DNA from: Hypericum androsaemum
Taxonomy: Eukaryota > Streptophyta > Magnoliopsida > Malpighiales > Hypericaceae
Direction: 5' to 3'
Assembly: GCA_963995505.1 (NCBI GenBank)
Contig: OZ023197.1
Coordinates: forward strand, 8,297,827 to 8,361,826
DNA length: 64,000 nt
In this document: one piece after another, positions 45,206 to 56,921 of the stretch
Position numbering within the stretch: position 1 is the stretch's first letter
Layout of the letters: each line of letters begins with the position of its first letter
Program-made: the position numbers and the translations under genes
The notes under the pieces: generated by a model
Databases searched by the model: none
What the model was told of the DNA's origin: nothing
Seen by the model: only the letters and a program-made list of their open reading frames with translations

Positions 45206-45650
45206 GTTTGATCCTTGTCTGAACCTTGTGATGTATTTGTTTCGCTCTGTGTTGCCTGCTGGTTTGTGGGGCTTTGCTTTTTTTTTTGGCTTAATCGTCT
45301 ATGTGTATTTTGCTTGGATCGATCTTGGCTTGATCTGAGATCTATTTGGACTCGTCCGACCTTACTTTTTATTTGCGTGCATCTCGTATGGATTCAAATG
45401 GCCACGAGGTAGCGTCTATGATGTAATCTTGTGGTTATTAGCTGTAACTTGTCTCGGCAGTTTTTCGCCTTGGTCGTTGGCTCTTGTAGCTTCTCGTCTA
45501 CCCTTCGCTTCCACCTGAGCCATTCTGTTGCTTCTAGATTGGTTTTTGATTTATGTTAGGTATCTTTGGTATTTATCTATGTATTTATTTTTTCTGTTTT
45601 GTAACCCATATTTTTAATATAGGATTCGCGCCATCTTTCTAAAAAAAAAA
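45206..45650 (+). other. Possible LINE 3' tail
   Basis: T-rich, non-coding, ending TATAGGATTCGCGCCATCT-type sequence and then a 10-A run at 45641-45650. This resembles the 3' untranslated end of plant LINEs, but no coding part is visible, so it is only a suggestion. Confidence 0.3.
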
Positions 45651-47509
45651 TATAAACCCGTTTTCGAAACCAACGGGCTAACAATATTTTGTTCCCATTA
45701 TTGGGGCAACCTAAAAAAGGCTTGTGATTCCGGAAAAATGAAGGCATGGACCATATCAAGGAAGAAACTGGTTTGCAAGTAACACTCAAGTGTGACGAAG
45801 GGTAAAACAATTCTTGCACATCACCACACTAAATCCACTTTGATGCACACTGTAAGCATGAGATGGCGTGACTTCATCGACACCTCACAAACTATGCATT
45901 AGACGTTTGGGAATTATTTTGAACTTGGATGAATAATGAATATTGCTAGGAGATTCACTGATTTGGAACTTGGAGCCTGTCAACCTGGACACTTTGTTCC
46001 AATGACCTCGCTAGAAAGGGAATCGTGGTCCCATGTATGGACGCTCAAAGTGCCCGAACAGTTTCTGACTTTCCGGTTAAATTTCACTTGCTCCAGCGGC
46101 ACAATGTATAATATAAATTACCAACTCATGTACGGTCTGATAGATACGGTGTCAGTTCTTAAGTATGAGGTGAGAGGATCGAATCCTATGACCGTCTAAG
46201 ATTCGAAATTGTGGAAACAATTTAAATCTCACAAAAAAAATTTATAATATAAATTGACATATGTCTACGTTGAATTTGTGACGTGCGACGCTGGCTAAAC
46301 ATGTTGACAACTTGTTGTTTTTGTTTTAGCATTTTGTGTTAGTGGCTACGGACTTGAGGAATGAAATGAAGATCTTATTTCTTTGGTACCAAATAATTAA
46401 TATTTCAAATTGTGATGGAGAGAATCCCTTTGCTGCTAGTGGGTGGTCCAATTTTTTGAAGGACGGTCCAATTAGGGAGTTTGGTCAGGTTGACCACTGA
46501 TACCGTAGCTATGAGTTGCAAAGGACGGACTTGGATTATAACTACTATTGCGAAAGGAATGTCACATAACCACAACATCTCTTCACAATTTTTATTGGAT
46601 TCGATAAGATAACACTGGTATTAGGTATGTATTTAGCAAGATTTAAATTTCATGAAAAAATAAGCAACACTGGATGTCTTTGTTATGTTTGTAATATTAA
46701 AGAGTTATTGTTTTGTAATATTAATGAGACTATATAATTATACTAGTGTCTTTTAAAAAGTTATTATATTATTAATTTATTACAATTACTATTTTTTAAC
46801 TAACTTGAGACCGGAAAAAATATTAGTTTTAGGAAGTTTATTAATAAATATATCGAAAAAATAAGTGCCCATTAGGTACAATTTTCAACAAAGTCTCCAC
46901 CATTGCATTAAAAAAGGAGTTAATGATTATTGCTATGGGAGTCCTTACAAACACTGTAGACCAAGAAGATAATATGAACAGTTCCAAAAACTTAATGGTG
47001 TTCTGTTCAGCTCCTTTTTGTAATAATATTTCTCAATTCGACAGTCAATCAGATTTCATTATCCAACGGACTAATAAAACATGATGGGTAAAAACTAGCC
47101 GGCAATGGCCATGATGTGGAAAGATTTGAAGTTGGTGGTAATGGATAAAACTAATTATTGTTCTAATTAAAGACTAAAAGATGTTTAACTCCTACTTCAT
47201 TGCTTGTAAATGCAAAGACAACATTAGGTGATGTGTAAAAGGAGAATGGATTGAGTGGGGATTAAAGAAAAGTTGTCCACAAGTGTGGACTTAAATATAG
47301 ACCATTAGATTTGATTTTAAAACAGTTTCTGCAAATCCAAGGGTCATTAATCTATCAAGGGTACTTTTGCCATTTTACCCATCTCATACCAACTAGGGTT
47401 TCCACCCCATCTATTTTAACCATTTTAAACACAACCCACCATCTCCCACGTCTCTTCCTCTTCTTCTTCTTTTCTCTCTCTCTCACACATCAAATCTCCC
47501 CCAAATCCG
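45651..47509. other. Gene-free region with a SINE-like fragment
   Basis: No supported gene. Around 46130-46240 a box-like GGATCGAATCCT (pol III B-box pattern) is followed by CCGTCT and an A-run, as in tRNA-derived SINEs; the A box is not convincing. Confidence 0.4.
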
Positions 47510-47790
47510 ATGGCGTCTCAGCAACACGATGCCGTCTTCGATCTCGACGATGACGACCGATCGTCCCAGTCCCATGACGACCTCGAGGACGATCCCGAGA
47601 TTATGGACGACGATGACGAGGAAGACCTCCGCCCCACCTCCTACGACAGTCGTCCTCCCCTCCCCGCTGCAGCTCGACCGGAAGCCCCTCCCGCTAGACG
47701 AGATGTGGCGGCTGTTCTAGCGGCTGTGGACCGACGAGGATGAGATCGAGCTCCTCCAGGGTTTCCTCGAGTACTCGACTTGGTTTTAGT
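47510..47790 (+). pseudogene. GeBP/DUF573-type transcription factor, truncated
   Basis: Begins with a plausible ATG and an acidic N-terminus (DLDDDD, EIMDDDDEED), then a Pro-rich stretch. After a frame change near 47650 the sequence encodes KPLPLDEMW and, past a TAG, RLWTDEDEIELLQGFLEY, the start of the DUF573 DNA-binding domain of GeBP/storekeeper-like factors. The domain is then cut off and replaced by a minisatellite. One frameshift, one stop and loss of most of the domain make it a pseudogene. The CT-rich leader upstream (47450-47500) looks like a real 5' leader. Confidence 0.7.
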
Positions 47791-48672
47791 CTGTATGATA
47801 TTAGTTTCAGTCGCTAATGATATTGGTTTGAGTATATATTAATGTTAATTTTTAAATGTAATTATATTGATTTGAGTACATATTGATATTGATTTTGGTT
47901 TATACTGATATTAGTTTTACTCTGTACTATTATTGGTTTCAATTGCTAATAATATTGATTTGAGTATGTATTGATATTAGTTTAAGTACGTATTGACATT
48001 GGTTTTAATCTGTACTGATATTGGTTTTCATATGTAGTGATATTGGTTCTCATATATAATGATATTGGTTTGAGTCTGTATTGATATTGGTTTAATGAAT
48101 GTTGATTTTAGTCTGCATCGATATTGGTTTCCGAACGTATCGATATTGGTTTCCGAATGTAGTGATATTGATTTTCAAACGTAGTGATATTGGTTTCCGA
48201 ACGTAGTGATATTGGTTTCTAAAGGTAGTGATATTGGTTTGTGAACGTAGTAATATTGGTTTCAGTCGCTAATGATATTGGTTTCCGAAAGTAGCAATTT
48301 TTGTTTGCGAACGTAGTAATATTGGTTTCAGTCGCTAATGATATTGGTTTGAGTATGTATTAATATTAGTTTTCAGATGTAATGATATTAGTTTGAGTAC
48401 ATATTGATATTGGTTTTAGTCTGTACTGATATTGATTTCAGTCACTAATAATATTGGTTATATTGGTTTTAGTCTGTACTGATATTGGTTTTCAGATGTG
48501 TTGATATTAGTTTTCAGATATAATGATATTGGTTTGAGTCTGTATTGATATTGGTTTCCAAATGTAGTGATATTGGTTTCCGAAGGTAGTGATGTTGGTC
48601 TCCGAACGTAGTGATATTGGTCTCTGAACGTAGTGATATTGGTCTCCGAACGTAGTGATATTGGTTTTCTAT
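47786..48672. repeat. 22-bp minisatellite, about 40 units
   Basis: Units begin GATATTGGTTT and continue with an 11-base variable half in several recurring types (CCGAACGTAGT, CAGTCGCTAAT, TAGTCTGTACT, GAGTATGTATT). Types are interspersed, with blocks of one kind (the CGAACGTAGT type clusters at 48120-48300 and 48550-48660). The unit is not a multiple of three, so the array is not coding. Confidence 0.9.
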
Positions 48673-49614
48673 TGATATTTCGTTCTTTGGTTCTTTGAAT
48701 TTAGTTATTTAAAAAAATACCTAGAGGCTAGTAGGATTTTTAAAGTTGACAATAATATATAGAGAGAAAGAGAGAGTCCTTCATTTACGAGAATATGAAG
48801 TGTCCCTTTCTCTTTCCATAAAAAAAAGTGTGGCAGCTAATTTTTAAATTTTTTTTGTTTCTGTTAGTTTTCCAATATTACCTCTTATTGTTTTAATAAT
48901 ATTTAACTTGTCACCAAAACCTCTTTATGCGTGTCCCCACCAAATCCCTCCCCGTGTAAAAGACGCAACTACATCTTCTAACCGCGTCGGTTATTCCCAC
49001 ACAAGGTTAAGTCTGATCGGAATACAAATTGTCCTTTAAATGCATTTAGATTCAGTTTGATTCTGGAAAAGAAAAAAAATATATTTTCTAACCTTTTATT
49101 TTCAATTTCTGATATCTTTTAGCATTTTTGGGCTACTTCAACCAAACATTTTTGGAAAAAATCGAAATATCTTGCTACTAATTATGTTCAATTATTATTT
49201 TAAATAAAAATTTGTTAATCTTTTACTGGACACCCCAGTAACTCTCCCTGTCTTAAAAGTGTTTTAGATGTATTAATGGTGTAGAATCAAGACTAACAAT
49301 AATAACGTTAAGTCATAGACTAGTTTACCTTATCGAGGTTTTTTTTTCTATATTGCAATTTTTTCTACCAAATTTTACTAGATTTTATCAAAGTTAGTAA
49401 TCATAATCTCGCAAAAAAAAATTCTATGCTAATTAGGATATACTTTGTCATATTTACATACGCTCTCCCATTTGACAAAAAAGTAACTCACCCTGTATTA
49501 AAAGTGTTTTGGAACATTTCTAAGTTCTAACAACCGCAAACAAAAACCAATTTAGAAACGGTAGAGAGAGATTGAGTGTTGTTTACGTCTAATCCTATGA
49601 CCCTCCATTACTAC
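48673..49614. other. Gene-free region upstream of NAC gene
   Basis: AT-rich DNA without recognisable features. Confidence 0.5.
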
Positions 49615-49621
49615 TATAAAG
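49615..49621 (+). promoter_or_regulatory. Likely TATA box of NAC gene
   Basis: TATAAAG 176 bases before the ATG, followed by a leader with a CT microsatellite at about 49660-49690. Confidence 0.5.
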
Positions 49622-49657
49622 AAGCCACACTTTCGCCTCCAAGTAGCCACGAACCAT

Positions 49658-49659
<2 letters not shown>

Positions 49660-49690
<31 letters not shown>
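49660..49690. repeat. (CT)n microsatellite in NAC leader
   Basis: About 15 CT units between the TATA-like box and the ATG; common in plant 5' leaders. Confidence 0.9.
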
Positions 49691-49692
<2 letters not shown>

Positions 49693-49796
49693 TACATGGT
49701 AGCCACTAATTAAAAAAGTGTCCAATTTTGCCTCTCCTTGGGGGTTGAGACTTCTTTAGTTTCTTCAGTTTTGAGGCGTTTTTTCTTCCATTTTAA

Positions 49797-50788
49797 ATGG
49801 AAAAGGTCAGTTTTATGAGAGGTGGAGTCCTGAAACTGCCACCTGGTTTCCGGTTCCACCCAACAGACGAGGAGCTAGTGGTCCAGTACTTGAAGAAGAA
49901 GGTCTTCTCCTTCCCTTTGCCTGCTTCCATCATCCCTGAAGTCCATGTTTGCAAGTCTGACCCTTGGGATTTGCCAGGTGAGAGTAATTCATTTGAAAAT
50001 CATTTTTCGGGTTCTAACTCAAATTCGAAATATCTGGTTGAGCGAGAAGCGGGTAGCATACATAAAAGATTAAAGATGTAAGGTTTTTTTGGTGGTGACA
50101 GGTGAACTGGAGCAAGAGAGGTACTTTTTCAGCACCAGGGAGACCAAGTATCCCAATGGCCATAGGTCTAACAGGGCAACCGGTTCAGGGTATTGGAAGG
50201 CAACAGGAATAGACAAGAAAATAGTGAATTCCAAGAGCAACCAAGTTGCTGGGATGAAGAAGACTCTTGTTTTTTATAGAGGGAAGCCCCCTCATGGCTC
50301 TAGAACCGATTGGATCATGCACGAGTACCGCCTTTCCAGCCCCGTTGAGGCTTCTTTAGACGACTCTTTAAAGACCAATAGCTCACTCCAGGTAACTAAC
50401 TGAATACTTGGCATTTTCTGTGGTGGATTCTGGATTGATTCGGGACGGATTGGCCTGATTTTCCGGTCCCATTTGATGACAGGGATCAATGGAGAACTGG
50501 GTCCTCTGCAGAATTTTCCTGAAGAAGAGGGGCGGGAAGAACGATCAGGAGGGAGCCACAGAAGTAGTAATTGGCGAGGAAAGTAAGGTCATCAAGAGAC
50601 AGAGGAGCTCGAGGCCTGTTTTCTATGATTTCCTGAGGAAGGATAAGGGCACGGATTTGAACCTTGGTCCGGCTTCCTCCTCCTCGGAGTCGAGTGGAGT
50701 GACCGAAGTTTCTTGCAAGAAACAATCAGATGATCACGAAGAAAGCAGCAGTTGCAATAGCCTCCCTTACTTCAGAAGAAAACCATAG
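49797..50788 (+). CDS. NAC083: NAC transcription factor, NAC083/VNI2-like
   Basis: Three exons, 49797-49977, 50102-50391 and 50483-50788, with GT-AG introns at the positions usual for NAC genes; 258 residues. NAC subdomains A-E are all present: [52 protein letters not shown] with [30 protein letters not shown] with MHEYRL, and [12 protein letters not shown]. The C-terminal part ([15 protein letters not shown], then a Ser-rich end with SSCNS) resembles Arabidopsis NAC083/VNI2, which interacts with VND7 and acts in xylem differentiation and leaf ageing; that role is from the family. DNA binding is expected in the nucleus. All domains look intact. Orthology is likely but unproved. Confidence 0.93.
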
Positions 50789-51089
50789 TTAATTACTCTT
50801 CTAGTTTATGTTAGTTGAGCTTTTTTGTTCTCTCTCTGTCTTTTAGTCCTTTGTACCAGTTCTGGTCTTTTTCTTAATCAGAGTTAACCCATGTTAGCTA
50901 ACTCGGTTCTAGTGGCTTTTTTGCAATTAGGGTCTGTTTGTTTGGTTTTCTCGGATAAGAATCACCCTAATGAAAAAAATTAGCTTATTAAGCGTAGAAA
51001 ACGACTTTCCTTCATAAAATTTAGGAAGTTATTTTCCGGTAGAACAAACAGAGGCCAAGGTTCTTGGAAGTATATCACATAGGAACTAA
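50789..51089. other. NAC 3' flank
   Basis: T-rich 3' untranslated-type sequence; no other feature seen. Confidence 0.5.
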
Positions 51090-51580
51090 GGCTAGCTGCA
51101 TTGGTGAGCATCACCAATCGCTCACAGCTAGAAGACAAAGGAAAAATTAAAAAAAAATTGAAAGGAAAATGAAATAGGCCGATCGGCTCGGCCAACCGAG
51201 CGGTGATCGGCCAATTTTTTTCTTTTTTATCCTAATTCAATCCTAATGATACATGATATAATATTATTCGTTAAAATATATACTGGTGGATATTATTTAT
51301 ATGGTTATAAAAATTAAAATTCAGCAATAGTAATTATATGTTTATGGATGCATAATTTTATATATTCATTACAATTTATACATAAACATAAATTAAATTA
51401 TAGATAATACATAGATGAAAAAGAAATTATTTTTTTATTTTGTGAGCAGATTGGATGAGATTGGATGAGATCACTTATAAAGATGGTAAAAGATTAGATT
51501 GGATTGGGTTAGATTGAATAGTAGTTTAATGAGAGAGAAATTAATTATTTATTGGGTGAGCAGATCCAACGTAGATAGTC
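51090..51580. mobile_element. PIF/Harbinger-type MITE
   Basis: 491 bases flanked by TAA at 51087-51089 and 51581-51583. Imperfect terminal inverted repeats: GGCTAGCTGCATTGG left, GACTATCTACGTTGG read inward from the right (11 of 15 match). A hairpin (GGCCGATCGGCTCGG against CCGAGCGGTGATCGGCC) lies at 51178-51222. No coding capacity. Confidence 0.55.
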
Positions 51581-51583
51581 TAA

Positions 51584-52687
51584 AGAATCGCATGAGGTTT
51601 CTACTTCCCCCGTTTTGGGACATCTCTTATTCTTTTTTAACCCTTACATAATTTTAGATTTAACCGTTGTTGTTCGTGAATAGAGCAACAAATACTAGGG
51701 AGTCGTTAAAAAAATAATTTTCTTTATTTTTATCTGTCAACGGGATATAAGTTTATCTTTTTTCTTTAATATTGTTTTTGTTCACATGAAATTTTTAGCT
51801 GTTGCCAAATGCCGTACCCTATGGGAAAGGCAAGAGTAGACCGTAGAACCGAATTCCTTGATGCTTTTATCAAAATGGACCACGAAATTGCAAGGATTCT
51901 AAGCTTCTTTGTCAAGTCACGATCTTGCAATATTCTCCAAATCAAATTTGATGCCGTGTATTGACAAATGCAGGTGGAATCTTGTCCAGGAAATAGACAT
52001 TCTTGTGATTATTTTTTTTCTACATCAGTGGCAAAATGTCGTAGTAGGTGTACATGTTTGTGAAAGAAAACAAAGATATTTATTAAAAAAAAGGAAACAA
52101 GGATAACAAAAAGTTGATATTATGATAAAGTACACTTCACCGAGATAACACAAGGCATATATAAATTAAAAAAAATTCATGATTTAAATTAAAAAAAATG
52201 TTGATATTATTGGCCAATTGACAATAGACAATTGCCTAATGATATTTTGGTTTTTCATAACAACAAAGTTCTAACTTATTTTTCATGTTTCAAACGTTAG
52301 AAATCTCGTTTTGAAATACAATGTCAAAAACATCTAGTCTAGCATTTTTCACTTTGCCTCTTTATATTTCTTACCTTTTTTTACCTATCGAGCACGGTCT
52401 GATCATTTTTAGAAGGCGACTATCTTAACAGTATCTTTCTTTATAAGTAAAATTTTATTTCACTAAATCAAATACTTACAAATTTACAACCCGGGTGTTA
52501 AATACTAGTGTTTCGAGTTCATACAAGAGTAGTGGTTTCATAGTTTTTTTGGTTGGGAATGGTGGGGTATTACTTTAATAATTAGATAAAGTTCAAAGAC
52601 TCTAATTTTCATATTAACAACTTGGAGTAGTATAAAGATTACACGATAGAAGAAGGTTGTCCGGTGTTGTAAAATTCAGTCATTAAG
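51584..52687. other. Gene-free AT-rich region
   Basis: Nothing recognisable; small frames lack domains. Confidence 0.5.
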
Positions 52688-54045
52688 TGTTACGTACATA
52701 GGATTGAAGTAGAAGAATATTAAAGTTTCCTAGACTATATTGTAATAAACTCATAAACGGACTTAGTGGAGTAAAAATAGAGGAATCAAGAGTTGCTTGG
52801 CCTCAAGATTGCAATCCAATCTGTGGTGTCCCAATGTGCTATATGTAAACAATGCAAGGATGAACAAGTTACTTTTCCTAGGATGCTCCAACCACTTTGA
52901 TTACCTTTTTAAGCTTGGTAGGATATATCCATAGATTTCATTGAAGGGCTACCAACTTCTAAAGAGAAGAATGTGATACTAGCTGTGGTTGACTGATGCA
53001 CAAATTATGCACATTTTATGGCACTTTCACATCCATTCTCTGCTTTGCAGGTTGCTACGCTTATAATACATGTTGTTTGGAGATTTATCTATGTTGCTTC
53101 TGTTTTGATGCTCCAAAGAATTTATGTCGGTGGTTGGCTCTAGCGGAATATTGGTAAAATACTAACTTTCACCGTTCTTTGTGGATGTCTCCATTTGAAG
53201 CGCTATATGGTTACTCTCCTCCTGAGCTTCTTAGTTGGAGAGTCAAACCTAGTGTTATTGTAACTGTGGATGATTACTTGACTAAAAGAGCAGAGGCTTT
53301 GAAGATCATTGCTGCTAATCTTCTTCAAGCTCAAGCTCAAGCTCGTCTGAAAATTCAAGCTCATAAAAGCTATTCTGAGAAAATCTTTGCAGTGGGGGAT
53401 TGGGTTTATCTCAAACTCCAACCTTATATGCAAACTTTTGTCGCACTTCGCAAGAATCTGAAGTTGTCTGCCAAGTTCAATGGTCATTTTGAGATTTTGG
53501 AGAGACTTGGACAAGTTCCTTATCATCTTGTCTTGCCCCCCTGGCTGTCTATTCACCTTGTTTTCCATGTCTCACTCCTTAAGAAGGGTTTGCCTTCTGC
53601 AGTTGTTGTGATGCCTGTATTGCCTTTGTTGGATTCTTTTAATGAAGTACAGGTGATGCCTGAGTCCATTTTGGCTCATAGGGAGGTGTAACAAGGGAGT
53701 ATTTTGGTGCCTCAAGTTTTGGTTACTTGAAAAAACTTGAGTACATATGATGCTTCGTGGGACGATGTGGCTGATTTGAAGACGAAGTTCCCTTCTTTTG
53801 TCATTTCTGAACCTTGAGGACAAGTTTAATTGAAGGGGAGAAGTTGTTACATATTAAAGACTGGAGTAGAAGAATATTAAAGTTTCTCGGACTATATTGT
53901 AATAACCCATAAACTGACTTAGTGGATTATAAACAGATGAATCAAGACTTGTAGTGACTAATCTCAACTTTGTGGAAATAAACATATATTTTTCCCTCTC
54001 TCTCTTCTCTCTCTCTCACTCTCTCTCAATAATTGTTCCCGCTGT
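52688..54045 (+). mobile_element. Gypsy (chromovirus) deletion derivative
   Basis: A truncated 5' LTR piece (52688-52794) shares GTAGAAGAATATTAAAGTTTC and the following ACTATATTGTAATAA block with the 3' LTR, which starts TTGTTACAT after the purine tract TTGAAGGGGAGAAG at about 53847 and reaches about 54045. Between them only the integrase end and a chromodomain relic remain; gag, protease and RT are gone. Confidence 0.75.
52800..53816 (+). pseudogene. Gypsy integrase C-terminal half with chromodomain
   Basis: An integrase core relic with stops (SMDFIEGLPTSKEKNVIL-like reading at 52930-52990, then VVD and HFMALSHPF) is followed by a 170-codon open frame (53179-53691) with the integrase tail: MWMSPFEALYGYSPPE, QAHKSYSEKIFAVGDWVYLKLQP, KLSAKFNGHFEILERLG, LVFHVSLLKKG. 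A chromodomain relic follows (LSTYDASWDDVADLKTKFP at 53728-53790) with one stop before it. Confidence 0.8.
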
Positions 54046-54191
54046 TAATCTCGAGCTCGAGGAGTTTGTTACTTTAAGTTTTTCATGCAAATATAAAGCA
54101 TTTAAGAAGATTATCAAATGGTTAAATCAACTAATATGAGTTATTTTAATTTGAGTTCGAGTTTAAGAATACATAACTATTAAAATTTAAT

Positions 54192-54530
54192 CGATAAATT
54201 TACTACCTTTTTATGATTTTTTTTCTCGAATATGAATTAGCAATTTTTTTGATAAGTAGGGCACTTTATTAATAGAAAGAAAAGAGAAGAAAAAATAATT
54301 GTCATAACCAAACCCGAGATGACATACCGTTATTCCACTGGCGGACAGTCAAGAGCAATATACCGTTATCGATAAATTTACTATCCTTTATTATTTTTTT
54401 CTTGAATATGAATTAATAATTTTTTTAATAAGTAGGACGCTTTATTAATGGAAAGAAAAAAGAAGAAAAATAATAGTCATAACCAAACCCCAAATGGCAT
54501 ACCGTTATTCTACTGTCGGGTGGTCAAAGG
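54192..54530. repeat. 178-bp tandem duplication
   Basis: Two copies in direct orientation starting CGATAAATTTACTA at 54192 and 54370, about 85 percent alike by eye, each with AAGTAGG-CTTTATTAAT and GGCATACCGTTATTC-type blocks. Confidence 0.8.
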
Positions 54531-54765
54531 AACTTAAATCTCATCAATAATGAATACTACAACTACGGATCTGAGTAACCATAGCAGGTATCCTAACCAC
54601 TCTCTCGTACTAGACCGTGCAAAGTTGCAACCGTAGTCTCAGTAAAAAATTCGGTCACCGTAAAGCACTCTAGGAAAAACAAGTGATAGGAAAGAGAGCG
54701 CAAATTACATTAACAATGCAAATTCCTATGAAAAGAAAAAAAAATTCAAAAGGAATATGAATTAG

Positions 54766-56916
54766 TGTTGAAATGCAAAAAATAACGTATTGGGAGTTCG
54801 GGATCGACTAGGGTCATCATTGAAGTACCTAGACTTGGACGTCAACTTTTCTTGGTTGGGTATGCTCAAGTCGGCTTGGGTGCTCTCAGTGTTGAATCGG
54901 CTTGGGTACTCTCAGCCTTGGATCACTTTAGGTACCCTCACGGTAAGACGACCTGGGTACCTCTGACCTCAAGTCGGTTTGGGTACTCTCAGCCTCAAGT
55001 GAGTTCGAACTCCCTCAGGTCAGGTCATACACTTTTTAGGAGGCCTTGCTCAAGTCAGGTCACTCACTTCGAGGGGTCGGACGCTCGTTGGCTTGTAGGA
55101 GCTGCCTTAGAGCACCTATACCCATTGTTAGTAAATTGACCATATCTTGGTGCTCGAGTCTTGGATTGAGATAATTCTTGAAGTTATGGAAAGGTAAGAG
55201 ATATACCTACAACTTTGTGGTTCATGTCTTTTACCAATTCGAAGTGAAACAAGGTCGAAAAACTAGTTGAAGCTAAAATCGCTCATCTAGCTTTGATCAG
55301 CGACAGTGAAAATGACCCATAATGGTCAGCGCCATGGCCGGTCCGACTGGTTTCGGTCAGCAATTTGGTGGCACTGACCAGCTTCGGTCAGTGCCAGACC
55401 CAGTTCGACTAGCTTTGGTCAGTGATTTGGATAATAGTCGAGGGAACTTGGTAAGAACATCATAACGTTTTACTCCAAAGTTCGATTAAAGTGGTTCAAA
55501 TTGCTGAGCGAAGCCAAGACGTTCATCTACAACTTTGTAGTTGATAAATTATTCAAATTCGGAGTACAAATGTGTCAAAAACTCATTTAAAGTAGAAAGT
55601 CAACCAGGATGCGAACGGCTAAGAGCATTGTTGAAGCGTAAAAATATAGTTTGGTGCCGGGTGGAGTGGCCAACAAGTGCTTCGGGTATGAGAAGTCATT
55701 AGAGTGCCTTGGGTGTGTGGAGTGCTTTGGGTCACTTGAGTGCCCTGGGTGTATGGAGTGCCTCGGGAGCATGAAGTTGGTAACTTTTGTCAAAGTACTT
55801 GGAGTCAGCATCCATGGGGAGTCAAAACAAAGCTAGGTCCAAATACTGTGAGTTGGGCTAGGTCCAAGTACTTGGAGTTGGGTACCTTTGGAAAGTTGCC
55901 ACAAAGCTAGGTCAAAGTACTTGGAGTTGAGTGCCTTTTAAAAGTTGTAACAAAGCTAGGTCCAAGTACTTGGAGTTAGAAAATTACAACAAGGCAAAGT
56001 CAGATCCGGGTAGTCACAGTCAGCGCCAAGAATTTTGACCGGTGGCAATCAGCGTCGAACCATACAAACTCGGGCGCTGACCCATAGCGGTCAGCTCTGA
56101 ATCGTGCAAACTTGGGCGCTAACCCATAGTGGTCACCGCCAGACTGGTCGGACCAGATCGGTCAGTGATGCAACAAAATTCTCTGGGGTCAGCAATGTTA
56201 GGTATTCTCGGGTCGGTGATTTAGCGACTTTAAGGAGCGGATTAGGCCTGTGAGGTAGGGTAAGTTGACTCGGGTTGATGGAACTAGCTATCGGGACTAC
56301 CTAGTATAAGGTTACAAGTATATGAAGTCTTGGGTCCAAGTACTAGGACCTAACTATGGCAAGTGTGGAAAAGTCTTGGGTCCAAATACTAAGACTAAGC
56401 TATGGTAGGCGCGAAAGATTTCAGGTCCAGGTAGTGAAACACATCGACTTTCAGTACCCTTGGAGGTCTTTACATGAAGTGAGGGGAATACGTAAGAAAA
56501 GACCTTAAAAGAGACCGGATGTACTCGGATTCTCGTGAGATGACGATAGCTCTCAGGAGATGGGGATGGACTTCGCAAAAGATGGGAGCATGAGGAAATC
56601 AGATAAGCTCTGGGAGAAGGATCCGGGTCAGATAGGGATAAGCCTTGGCTGGAGATAAGCTTCGAGGACTTTGAACTGAGGAGGAGTTGGGTCGGTCTAC
56701 CTCGTCTATATAAGCAAGGCATCGGAGAAGGCAAAGGAGAATCACACACAAAACATACAAATTACTCTCAAGCTTCGGCTCTTATCTTAGTTTAGGTTAG
56801 TTGATAGTATCGACTTCGGCCACCTCTTGTTACCTTCGGCGTTAGACCGACCTTGGGACGAGCACTCCGGACCGTCACGAGTTCGTTCTTGACGTTCTCA
56901 CATTTTTATCCCAACA
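54766..56916. mobile_element. Solo LTR, 2,151 bp
   Basis: Begins TGTTGAAATGC and ends TCCCAACA, with ATTAG exactly duplicated at 54761-54765 and 56917-56921. TATATAAG at 56707-56714 lies about 200 bases before the right end, which gives plus orientation. No coding region. It contains several families of short internal repeats: CTTGGGTACTCTCAG (54850-55000), GGTCAGCG/GGTCAGTG with CCGGTCCGACTGG (55315-56200), and GCTAGGTCCAAGTACTTGG (55830-55975). A solo LTR forms when the two LTRs of an element recombine. Confidence 0.82.
56707..56714 (+). promoter_or_regulatory. TATA box in solo LTR
   Basis: TATATAAG in a CTCGTCTATATAAGCAAGG context, at the usual place for an LTR promoter. Confidence 0.55.
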
Positions 56917-56921
56917 ATTAG

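Noticed and set aside
48673..49600. Additional exon of the GeBP-like gene downstream of the minisatellite
   Set aside because: I looked for the rest of the DUF573 domain and found no matching reading frame.
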